Origin: Thermoleophilia bacterium
GTDB taxonomy: Bacteria; Actinomycetota; Thermoleophilia; Gaiellales; Gaiellaceae
DNA: 12,605 nt
Assembly (NCBI GenBank): GCA_025936595.1
Contig: JAICTB010000040.1
Coordinates: 1-12,605, forward strand
Direction: 5' to 3'
Of this stretch, positions 6,775-12,605 are shown one piece after another. Each line of letters opens with the position of its first letter. The stretch's first letter is position 1. The position numbers and the translations under genes were made by a program. The notes under the pieces are model-generated. The model saw nothing but the letters and a program-made list of their open reading frames with translations. It did not search any database and was not told where the DNA came from.

Positions 6775-9700
6775 ATGGGCGTTACGTTCCAGCACATGTG
6801 GAGTGTCAAGTCAGGGACCAAACCGGAGCCCGCGGCGGCTCCGGCCGAGCCGCCCGGCGGGGACGAGCGCGTGCTCGAGATCCCGTACGCGATCCGCTGG
6901 CTCGTGCCGAGGGGCGAGCGGTTCGCGAACTTCAACATCCTCAACGACAACGACACGCAGCTCGACTACTGTCGCCGCTTCGGGCACATCTACGCGGTCG
7001 GCATCCCGACGAAGAAGTGGCGGCTCGTCGTCGTCTCCGATCCGGCGCTCCTCGACGAGGTGGCGGGCGACGAGGAGCAGTTCGGCAAGCGGATCGAGGA
7101 GATCAACTTCTTCGACCAGCTGCAGAACACGCGCGGCGGCGGCATCTCGGTGATCGGCGACGGTGAGCGGTACGAGCAGATCCGCCGCGTGATGCTGCCG
7201 TGGTACTCGCCGCAGCACCAGCGCACGCAGCTACCGCGGATGAAGGAGCAGGCGCAGAAGCTCGTGGCCGCATGGGCGGCGCTGCCCGAGGGCGAGGCGA
7301 TCGACGCGCGCGCGTGGATGGAGCGGTTCACGCTCGAAGTGTCCGGACGCGGCGCATGCAGCTACGACTTCGGCCTGCTGGAAGAAGACGCGGTGTGCCC
7401 GCACGCGTTCGCCGCCGCCGTCCCGGAGAGCACGAAGGAGAGCATCCTGCGCGTCGCCGAGCCGCGCCCGGACTTCACGCTCTTCGCAGGGCGCGAACGG
7501 CGCAGGCGCCTGAAGCGCTACCGCAAGCAGAACAAGGAGCTCTTCAGGACGGCCGACGCGCTCGTTCGCGCGCGCATGCACACGAAGCCGCTCGGCACGC
7601 AGACGGATCTGCTCAGCCGCCTCGTCAGCACGCCCGACCCCGAGACCGGCGAGCTTCTGGACGGCGCGGCGATTCGCGACCAGATCCTCATGCACCTCTC
7701 CAACGGCTTCAACGGCCCATCCATCACGGGCGCGTGGCTCGCATACGTGCTCGCGACACATCCCGACGTGGAGGAGAAGCTGATCGCCGAGATCGACTCG
7801 ATCACCGGCGGCGATCCCGATTTCGACCTGCAGTACGAGGACCTGATGTCGCTGACGTACACGACGCAGGTGATCAAGGAGACGCTGCGGATCTATCCGC
7901 CGATGCCCGTCACGATCCGCCGCAGCCTCAAGGACGGGATTCTCGGCCGCTACCGCATCCGCAAGGGCGACATCATCCTCGTCGGCACGCTCGCCGCGCA
8001 GCGCGATCCCCGCTACTGGGGGCCGGACGCGGACCAGTTCGACCCCGGGCAGTTCGCGATGGAGAAGGTCGTCGAGCGCCCGCGGCATGCCTTCATCCCG
8101 TTCTCCGTCGGCAAGCGGCAGTGCATGGCGCAAGAGGTGACGTTCATGATGCTGCGCGTCGTTCTCTTCGAGATCTACAAGCGCTACCGGTTGCGGCTCG
8201 CGCCGGGAGCGACGGTTGCAAAGAACACGGTCGTTACGACGAAGCCGGCAGCGGTTCCGGTGATTCCCTTGCCGCGCGAGCGCCGGCAAGCGACCGTCGT
8301 TGCGCTGCGGGAGCGCGCCGTCGTCGCCGCTCCCGTGGTCGCGCGCGACTGGGGCGACCCGACCGCGATTCCGGAGACGAGCGCATATCGCCACCTGGTG
8401 ATCGCGTACGGCAGCAACTTCGGCGCGTGCAAGGATCTGGCGGAGCGCTTCGCGGAGCGCAGCCGCTTTTACGGCTACACCAACGACGTCATGACGCTGA
8501 ACGCGCTGGCCGAGTCGCCGCCGCGCACGGAGCCGTGGCTGCTCGTCGTCATGACCTCGACCTACACGTCGAACCCGCCGACGAACGCGACGGCGTTCAG
8601 GGCGTCGCTCGAGCAGGACGCCGGGGCGCAGAGCTGGCGGCACTGCAAGTACGCCGTGTGGGGGCTCGGCAATAGCCAGTGGAACGCCTTCCTCGCGTTC
8701 CCGCGCTACGTGCACGCGAAGCTGTCGGAGCTCGGAGCCGAGCCGATCGCCGATTTCGCGTTCGGCGACGTCGGCTCCCCGGTATGGGAGCGCCTGCACG
8801 AGGACTGGAACCGGAGCGTCTGGCCGGCGCTGCTGGAGCTGTCGGAGGCGCGGCCGACGGAAGAGGCCGCTGCGCGCGTCGCGGCGGAGACGGCGGCCGC
8901 AGGTGCGCTGACCGGTGCCGACTCGAGCACGGCGATGGCGATGTCGCTCGGCGGAGGCGACACCGCGCCGCGCGTCCTGCTCGTCCCGACGATCCTCACG
9001 AACACCGTCAGTGCCGAGACGGTCGCGGTGCGTGCGCAGGTCTGTCGCGAGCTCCAGGCGGGCGAGTCGCCGAAGCGCACGCGCCACGTGGAGATCGCGC
9101 TGCCCGACGGAGTCGCGTACACGGCCGGCGACCACCTCGGCGTCTGCCCGAGGAACGACGAGGAGCTTGTCGAGCGGCTCGCGGAGCATCTCGGCGCCGC
9201 GCTGGACAGCCTGTTCATGGTGCCGAAGACGTTGAACGTGCGCGCCGTCCCGAAGGGCGTCGTGCTCCAGGTCCGCAACGTCCTCACGAACCTGGTCGAC
9301 ATCGCCGGGAAGCCGGCAGTGCCGACGCTCGAGCTGCTGCTCAGCAAGGTCGCGGATCCTGCCGAGCGGCAGCGGCTCGAGGAGATCAGGGACGTCCTGC
9401 AGACGCCGGACGGCCCTCCGTCGCCGCTGCGGGCTGCGGTCGACGCCGGCGCCTACGACGTTTTGCGGCTGCTGGACGAGTTCGCGTCGTGCAAGCTGAA
9501 CATCTTCGAGTTCCTCCAGGTCGCGCAGCCGCTGCGGCCGCGCTACTACTCGCCGAGCTCGAGCCCGCGCGTGCACGGCGACGTCGCGCATCTGACGGTC
9601 GGGCTCGAGTCCGTTGCCGTGCCGGGGGCGCCCGAGCGCGTGTTCCGCGGCATGAGCGCGCACTACGTGCACAGCCTCCGCGAGGGCGACCGCGTGAACG

Positions 9701-10209
9701 TCTTCCTCGAGAGCGCCGACGGCTTCCACCTCCAGGAGGACGTGACGAAGCCGATGATCTTCGTCTCCGCCGGAACCGGCTTCGCGCCGATGCGGGCGTT
9801 CCTCTGGGAGCGGCTGGCGCTGATGCGCGACGGCGTCGCGCTCGCCGAGGCCGCGCTCTTCAACGGCATCCGCTCTCGAGAGGTCGACGCTATCTACAGC
9901 GACGAGATCGAGCGGTTCACCGCCGAGGGCGTTCTCGACCACGTGCACGTCGCCGAGTCGCGCGCACGGCCGGACCGCCGCGACTACGTGCAGGACCGGC
10001 TCCGTGAGGAGGGTGGCCTCGTATGGCGCCTGCTCGAGGCCGGCGCGTACGTCTACGTGTGCGGCTCGCAGCCGATGCGCGACGGCGTGCGCGAGGCGTT
10101 CATCGATATCGTCACGGATTACGGACAGATGCCGCGCGAGCATGCGGAGGCGTTCATGGAGGAGCTGGAGACGACGACGAACCGTTACCGACCCGATCTC
10201 TGGGGCTAG
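6775..10209 (+). CDS. CYP102-type self-sufficient cytochrome P450-NADPH reductase fusion with altered I-helix
   Basis: The 1144-aa protein has the domain order of P450 BM3 (about 1049 aa): haem domain, flavodoxin-like FMN domain, FAD/NADPH reductase. In the haem domain I see ExxR (Glu369, Arg372, 'KETLRIYPP') and the Cys loop FSVGKRQCMA with ligand Cys450. The I-helix reads NGFNGPS (310-316), where BM3 has AGHETTS, so the oxygen-activating Glu-Thr pair is Asn313-Gly314. The C-helix Trp is Tyr133, and the residue after next from the Cys is Ala452 rather than Gly. A linker of about 40 residues leads to FMN motifs YGSNFG (545-550) and 'TSTYTSNPP' (594-602). The reductase has RYYSPSSSP for FAD (923-931), SAGTGFAPM for NADPH (from 999), Ser1062-Arg1063 as in NADPH-selective enzymes, Cys1096 in VCGSQPM, and a penultimate Trp. 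The enzyme is soluble and takes electrons from NADPH. The usual role is fatty-acid hydroxylation; the I-helix change makes this doubtful here. Confidence 0.95.
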   Translation: MGVTFQHMWSVKSGTKPEPAAAPAEPPGGDERVLEIPYAIRWLVPRGERFANFNILNDNDTQLDYCRRFGHIYAVGIPTKKWRLVVVSDPALLDEVAGDEEQFGKRIEEINFFDQLQNTRGGGISVIGDGERYEQIRRVMLPWYSPQHQRTQLPRMKEQAQKLVAAWAALPEGEAIDARAWMERFTLEVSGRGACSYDFGLLEEDAVCPHAFAAAVPESTKESILRVAEPRPDFTLFAGRERRRRLKRYRKQNKELFRTADALVRARMHTKPLGTQTDLLSRLVSTPDPETGELLDGAAIRDQILMHLSNGFNGPSITGAWLAYVLATHPDVEEKLIAEIDSITGGDPDFDLQYEDLMSLTYTTQVIKETLRIYPPMPVTIRRSLKDGILGRYRIRKGDIILVGTLAAQRDPRYWGPDADQFDPGQFAMEKVVERPRHAFIPFSVGKRQCMAQEVTFMMLRVVLFEIYKRYRLRLAPGATVAKNTVVTTKPAAVPVIPLPRERRQATVVALRERAVVAAPVVARDWGDPTAIPETSAYRHLVIAYGSNFGACKDLAERFAERSRFYGYTNDVMTLNALAESPPRTEPWLLVVMTSTYTSNPPTNATAFRASLEQDAGAQSWRHCKYAVWGLGNSQWNAFLAFPRYVHAKLSELGAEPIADFAFGDVGSPVWERLHEDWNRSVWPALLELSEARPTEEAAARVAAETAAAGALTGADSSTAMAMSLGGGDTAPRVLLVPTILTNTVSAETVAVRAQVCRELQAGESPKRTRHVEIALPDGVAYTAGDHLGVCPRNDEELVERLAEHLGAALDSLFMVPKTLNVRAVPKGVVLQVRNVLTNLVDIAGKPAVPTLELLLSKVADPAERQRLEEIRDVLQTPDGPPSPLRAAVDAGAYDVLRLLDEFASCKLNIFEFLQVAQPLRPRYYSPSSSPRVHGDVAHLTVGLESVAVPGAPERVFRGMSAHYVHSLREGDRVNVFLESADGFHLQEDVTKPMIFVSAGTGFAPMRAFLWERLALMRDGVALAEAALFNGIRSREVDAIYSDEIERFTAEGVLDHVHVAESRARPDRRDYVQDRLREEGGLVWRLLEAGAYVYVCGSQPMRDGVREAFIDIVTDYGQMPREHAEAFMEELETTTNRYRPDLWG

Positions 10210-10213
10210 AGGC

Positions 10214-10384
10214 TTGGACCTCCTCGCGCTCATCTCCATGTGCCTGGCGTTAGTGATGTTCGCGTTCGCCGCCAGCGGAAGGGAGCTCCGCCATTTCAAC
10301 GAGATCTCGCTCGGTCTCGTCTTCCTCACGGCGGCGCTGATCTTCCAGTTCACGGCGATCACGCACACCACGATCGGTCGCTGA
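10214..10384 (+). CDS. Small two-helix membrane protein
   Basis: This 56-aa frame starts at TTG 10214, four bases after the P450 stop, or at ATG 10238 (48 aa). The choice is uncertain because the AGAGG before the TTG is very close to it. The protein holds two hydrophobic segments, about residues 3-21 ('LLALISMCLALVMFAFAA') and 33-52 ('SLGLVFLTAALIFQF'). A short polar loop with 'GRELRHFNE' joins them, which suggests a membrane hairpin. I recognise no family. Its position, almost touching the P450 gene and 23 nt before the kinase start, suggests co-translation with the P450 and perhaps a membrane anchor for it. The codon pattern gives a sensible membrane protein in this frame, while the other frames here read Arg-rich noise. 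Confidence 0.6.
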   Translation: MDLLALISMCLALVMFAFAASGRELRHFNEISLGLVFLTAALIFQFTAITHTTIGR

Positions 10385-10407
10385 CTGAAAACCGACAAAA
10401 TAGGCGC

Positions 10408-12069
10408 GTGACGGTCGATCTCGGCGGCGAAGCAGAACGGCTGCAGCGGCTCCAGGCGCTCACGGACGCCGCGCTCGCGCACCTGCATCTCGACGAGTTG
10501 CTGGACGCGCTGCTCCTGCGCACCCGCGAGCTGCTCGGAGTCGATACCTGCGCAGTGCTGCTGCTCGACGAGGAGGCGAACGAGCTCGTCGCGCGGGCAG
10601 CGGTGGGCATCGAGGAAGAGGTGGAGGCGGGAGTCCGGATCCCGGTCGGCCGCGGCTTCGCCGGTCGGGTTGCGGCCCTCAAGCAACCGGTGATCCTCGA
10701 TGACGTCGACCACGCGGACGTGCTCAACCCGATTCTGCACGAGAAGGGAATCAAGTCGATGCTCGGCGTGCCGCTCCTCGTCGCGGGCAATGCAATCGGC
10801 GTGCTCCACGTCGGCACGCTGACGCTGCGGGACTTCAACGAGGGCGACGTGGAGCTGTTGCAGCTCGCCGCCGACCGGGCGGCGGTGGCGATCGAGCACG
10901 CACGCCTGTTCCAGGCGGAGCGGCGGGCACGCGAGCGAGTGGAGCACGTGCAGGCGGTCACCGATGCAGCGCTCGCGCACCTGGAGGTGGATGACCTGCT
11001 GAAGGTGCTCCTGCCGCGGATCCGGGACATTCTGAGGGCGGACACCTGCGCGGTGCTGCTGCTCGACGAGGCGACGAACGAGCTCGTCGCGCGGGCAGCG
11101 CTCGGGATCGAGGAGGAGGTCGAGGCCGGGGTCCGGATCCCCGTCGGTGGAGGTTTTGCCGGACGGGTCGCCGCGAGCAAGCAGCCGGTGATCCTCGACG
11201 ATCTCGCCACGGCGCACGTGCTCAACCCGATCCTGCGCGAGAAGGGGATCCAGTCGATGCTCGGCGTGCCGCTCCTCGTCGGAAGCGAGGCGACCGGCGT
11301 CATGCACGTGGGCTCGCTCGTCCGGCGCAGCTTCACCGGCGACGATGTCGAGTTGCTGCAGCTCGTCTCTCAGCGCGTGGCGATCGCGATCGAGCGCGCG
11401 CAGCTCCACGAGGAGACCCTGCAGCTCGACCAGCTGAAGTTGAACTTCGTCGCGATCGCCTCACACGAGCTGCGCACGCCCGCAACGTCGGTCTACGGCG
11501 CGTTGACGACGCTCGTCGAGCGGCGCGGGCTGCCGCCAGAGACGCGTGAGGAGCTGCTCGTGACGGCGCAGCAGCAGTCCGACCGGATGCGGCAGCTGAT
11601 CGAGCAGCTGCTCGACCTCTCGCGTCTCGACGCGCACGCGCTGGGGGTGAAGCCGCGCCCGGTCGTCCTGCACAGTGTCCTCAGCGAGATCGCCGCCGCA
11701 GCACCCGGAGACGTGCCGCTCCGGCTCGACGTGCCGGTGGATCTCGCCGTCGTCGCCGATCCGCTGGTGCTCGAGCGCATCGTGTCCAACCTGCTGGCGA
11801 ATGCCATCCGGCACGGCGCGCCGCCGATCCGGATCAGCGTCGAGCAGGCGAACGGAAGCTTCTGCATCTCCGTCGAGGACGAAGGGGGCGGGGTGCCGGA
11901 GGAGCTGCGGGAACGGCTCTTCGAACGGTTCACCAGGGTCGACGCCGGCGGCGGGAGCGGGCTCGGGCTTGCGATCGCCCGCGCCTACGCTCGCGCCCAT
12001 GGAGGAGAGCTTCTCTATTTCGAGGGGGAGCGCGGCGCGCGCTTCGACCTGATCGTGCCTCAAACCTGA
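10408..12069 (+). CDS. Soluble sensor histidine kinase with two duplicated GAF domains
   Basis: The 553-aa kinase starts at GTG 10408, just before the first helix ('RLQRLQALTDAALAHL'). Longer readings to 10240 overlap the small membrane protein and are Arg/His-rich noise. Two GAF domains (about residues 11-176 and 177-342) are followed by a HisKA dimerisation helix with the H-box 'FVAIASHELRTP', phosphoacceptor His353. An HATPase domain follows with N-box Asn461/Asn465, G1 'EDEGGGVPE' (490-498), F-box 'LFERFTR' and G2 GGGSGLGLAI (514-523). There is no membrane segment, so it senses a cytosolic or diffusible signal through the GAF pair. GAF ligands range from cyclic nucleotides to haem and small aromatics, and none can be assigned here. 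No response regulator is encoded in the window, so its partner lies elsewhere. CAAAAT at 10396-10401, six bases before the GTG, could be a -10 for a leaderless transcript. Kinase assignment is very sure. Confidence 0.95.
   Translation: MTVDLGGEAERLQRLQALTDAALAHLHLDELLDALLLRTRELLGVDTCAVLLLDEEANELVARAAVGIEEEVEAGVRIPVGRGFAGRVAALKQPVILDDVDHADVLNPILHEKGIKSMLGVPLLVAGNAIGVLHVGTLTLRDFNEGDVELLQLAADRAAVAIEHARLFQAERRARERVEHVQAVTDAALAHLEVDDLLKVLLPRIRDILRADTCAVLLLDEATNELVARAALGIEEEVEAGVRIPVGGGFAGRVAASKQPVILDDLATAHVLNPILREKGIQSMLGVPLLVGSEATGVMHVGSLVRRSFTGDDVELLQLVSQRVAIAIERAQLHEETLQLDQLKLNFVAIASHELRTPATSVYGALTTLVERRGLPPETREELLVTAQQQSDRMRQLIEQLLDLSRLDAHALGVKPRPVVLHSVLSEIAAAAPGDVPLRLDVPVDLAVVADPLVLERIVSNLLANAIRHGAPPIRISVEQANGSFCISVEDEGGGVPEELRERLFERFTRVDAGGGSGLGLAIARAYARAHGGELLYFEGERGARFDLIVPQT
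10438..11433 (+). repeat. In-frame 498-bp tandem duplication encoding the two GAF domains
   Basis: Two adjacent units, 10438-10935 and 10936-11433, align without gaps at a fixed offset of 498 bp (for example CCGGTGATCCTCGA at 10687 and 11185). By eye the proteins are about 70% identical, with unbroken identical blocks such as 'DTCAVLLLDE', 'GIEEEVEAGVRIPVG' and 'SMLGVPLLV'. Confidence 0.88.
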
Positions 12070-12113
12070 GGGGCTTTACCGGGCGCGTCTCCGGCCTATT
12101 GCAGGGGAGAGAG

Positions 12114-12446
12114 ATGATGCGCGAGCAATCGGACCCGTACATCGTCCTGGGAATCGGCCGACAGGCGTCGGCGCCGGAGATCTCGCGTGCCTACAGGCGA
12201 GCAGCGCGCGTGACGCATCCGGACAGCAGCCCTGCAGGCTCGGCGTCGGCCGAGCGGTTTCAGGCGATCAGCGACGCGTACGAGACGCTGCGCGACCCGA
12301 AGCGGCGGGCAGCCTACGACCGGGCCCACCCGCCGGTCAGCCGGCCCATCCCGCCCGTGGCCTCGATCGTGCGGAGCTCCGTGCAGTACGCGAGGCCCGG
12401 CGGTCAGCACATCGTCCTCGGGTCGCGTCGGCCGCCGGACACTTGA
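12114..12446 (+). CDS. J-domain (DnaJ-like) co-chaperone, short type
   Basis: The 110-aa product is a J-domain followed by a short tail. The start 'DPYIVLGI' (7-14), the helix 'EISRAYRRAARVTHPDSSP', the invariant HPD tripeptide at residues 35-37, and 'RFQAISDAYETLRDPKRRAAYD' (about 53-74) match helices I-IV. Such proteins stimulate the ATPase of DnaK/Hsp70 and hand it clients. There is no Gly/Phe region, zinc finger or C-terminal substrate domain, so this is a class III (J-domain only) member. Its Pro/Arg-rich tail of about 35 residues has no known motif. Two adjacent ATGs (12114, 12117) both fit the AGGGGA ribosome site at 12103-12108; the first is given. It lies 44 nt after the kinase and 64 nt before an Hsp20 gene, which suggests a small chaperone set. 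Confidence 0.9.
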   Translation: MMREQSDPYIVLGIGRQASAPEISRAYRRAARVTHPDSSPAGSASAERFQAISDAYETLRDPKRRAAYDRAHPPVSRPIPPVASIVRSSVQYARPGGQHIVLGSRRPPDT

Positions 12447-12510
12447 ACGCCGGTCGTCCGGGCCTACTCCAGAGAACGATGACACCGAACATCCCGACTG
12501 GAGGTGTGGA

Positions 12511-12605
12511 ATGACCAATCTGCTGATTCGCGACCCGTTCCTCGCCGCTCCGTTCCGTCTGATGGACGAGCTCCTGCGCTCGACGAGCAACGGCAATCGG
12601 GTCAC
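12511..12605 (+). CDS. Hsp20/alpha-crystallin small heat-shock protein (N-terminus only)
   Basis: Only the first 31 codons are inside the window. The start ATG at 12511 follows GGAGG (12500-12504) with 6-nt spacing. The N-terminus 'MTNLLIRDPFLAAPFRLMDELLR' resembles, by its 'DPF...PFRLMDELLR' pattern, the amphipathic N-terminal arm of bacterial Hsp20 proteins. These form oligomers that hold unfolding proteins for refolding by DnaK. The alpha-crystallin core that would prove this lies beyond the edge. The preceding J-domain gene supports a chaperone role. I see no HspR (HAIR) or CIRCE operator in 12447-12510. Confidence 0.65.
   Translation, partial: MTNLLIRDPFLAAPFRLMDELLRSTSNGNRV

Noticed and set aside
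8214..8226. Another GTTGCAA sequence
   Set aside because: It is a single copy inside the P450 coding sequence with no second repeat 11 bp away.
7231..11409. A 1392-codon open frame on the minus strand opposite the P450 and kinase genes
   Set aside because: It is Arg/His/Val/Leu-rich with no domain pattern and runs opposite two certain genes; such antisense frames are common at high GC because stop codons are rare.
12070..12113. Promoter TTTACC-N16-TATTGC before the J-domain gene
   Set aside because: The match to -35 and -10 consensus is weak and could be chance; not strong enough to list as a feature.
12447..12510. Heat-shock operator (HAIR or CIRCE) before the Hsp20 gene
   Set aside because: No inverted repeat resembling CTTGAGT-N7-ACTCAAG or TTAGCACTC-N9-GAGTGCTAA is present in this gap.

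Overview
This is a GC-rich bacterial window packed with long antiparallel ORFs, GTG/TTG starts and hairpin terminators that lack U-tracts. The gene content (an AfsR-like SARP regulator with an NB-ARC core, secreted Ig-like proteins, GAF histidine kinases with a conserved 'EEEVEAGVRIPVG' segment, a CYP102-type P450 fusion) points to an actinobacterium, plausibly of the Thermoleophilia type. That lineage guess is an inference from protein style, not from a marker gene. No rRNA, tRNA, CRISPR, insertion sequence or phage gene was seen. No gene-free stretch exceeds about 120 bases.

Layout. (1) 1-547, plus strand: the 3' part of a ferritin-like protein, ending at a perfect hairpin shared with the convergent minus-strand block. 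(2) 606-6182, minus strand, read from high to low coordinates: a secreted Ig-like repeat protein (4527-6182), a strong hairpin, a 924-aa SARP/BTAD transcriptional regulator (1679-4453), then a SnoaL/NTF2-like protein and a secreted protein of unknown function whose stop and start codons overlap (1202-1609, 606-1202). (3) 6300-12605, plus strand: a stand-alone cyclic-nucleotide-binding domain, a self-sufficient P450-reductase fusion (6775-10209), a 56-aa two-helix membrane protein, a soluble histidine kinase with two duplicated GAF domains, a J-domain protein and the start of an Hsp20 chaperone.

The clearest regulatory signal is a pair of 18-bp direct-repeat sites (7 bp + 4 bp + 7 bp, 11-bp period; TGCAACS-TTTY-TGCAACG on the minus strand). 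They lie at 1632-1649 and 6255-6272, in the same orientation and exactly the same distance (22 nt) from a downstream ATG. This is the site architecture known for SARP regulators, and the two sites head the transcription units immediately upstream and downstream of the SARP gene. I infer a small local regulon: the SARP switches on the Ig-like secreted protein and the SnoaL-like/secreted-protein pair, and perhaps itself by read-through of the 4479-4519 hairpin.

The second notable item is the P450 fusion. Its reductase half looks intact, and its haem half has the Cys ligand and the ExxR motif. The I-helix acid-threonine pair that normally activates oxygen is replaced by Asn-Gly-Pro in an ungapped match to the P450 BM3 segment as I recall it. 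Together with the neighbouring cyclic-nucleotide-binding protein, the small membrane protein and the GAF kinase, this suggests a regulated redox enzyme with non-standard chemistry. Its substrate cannot be read from the sequence.
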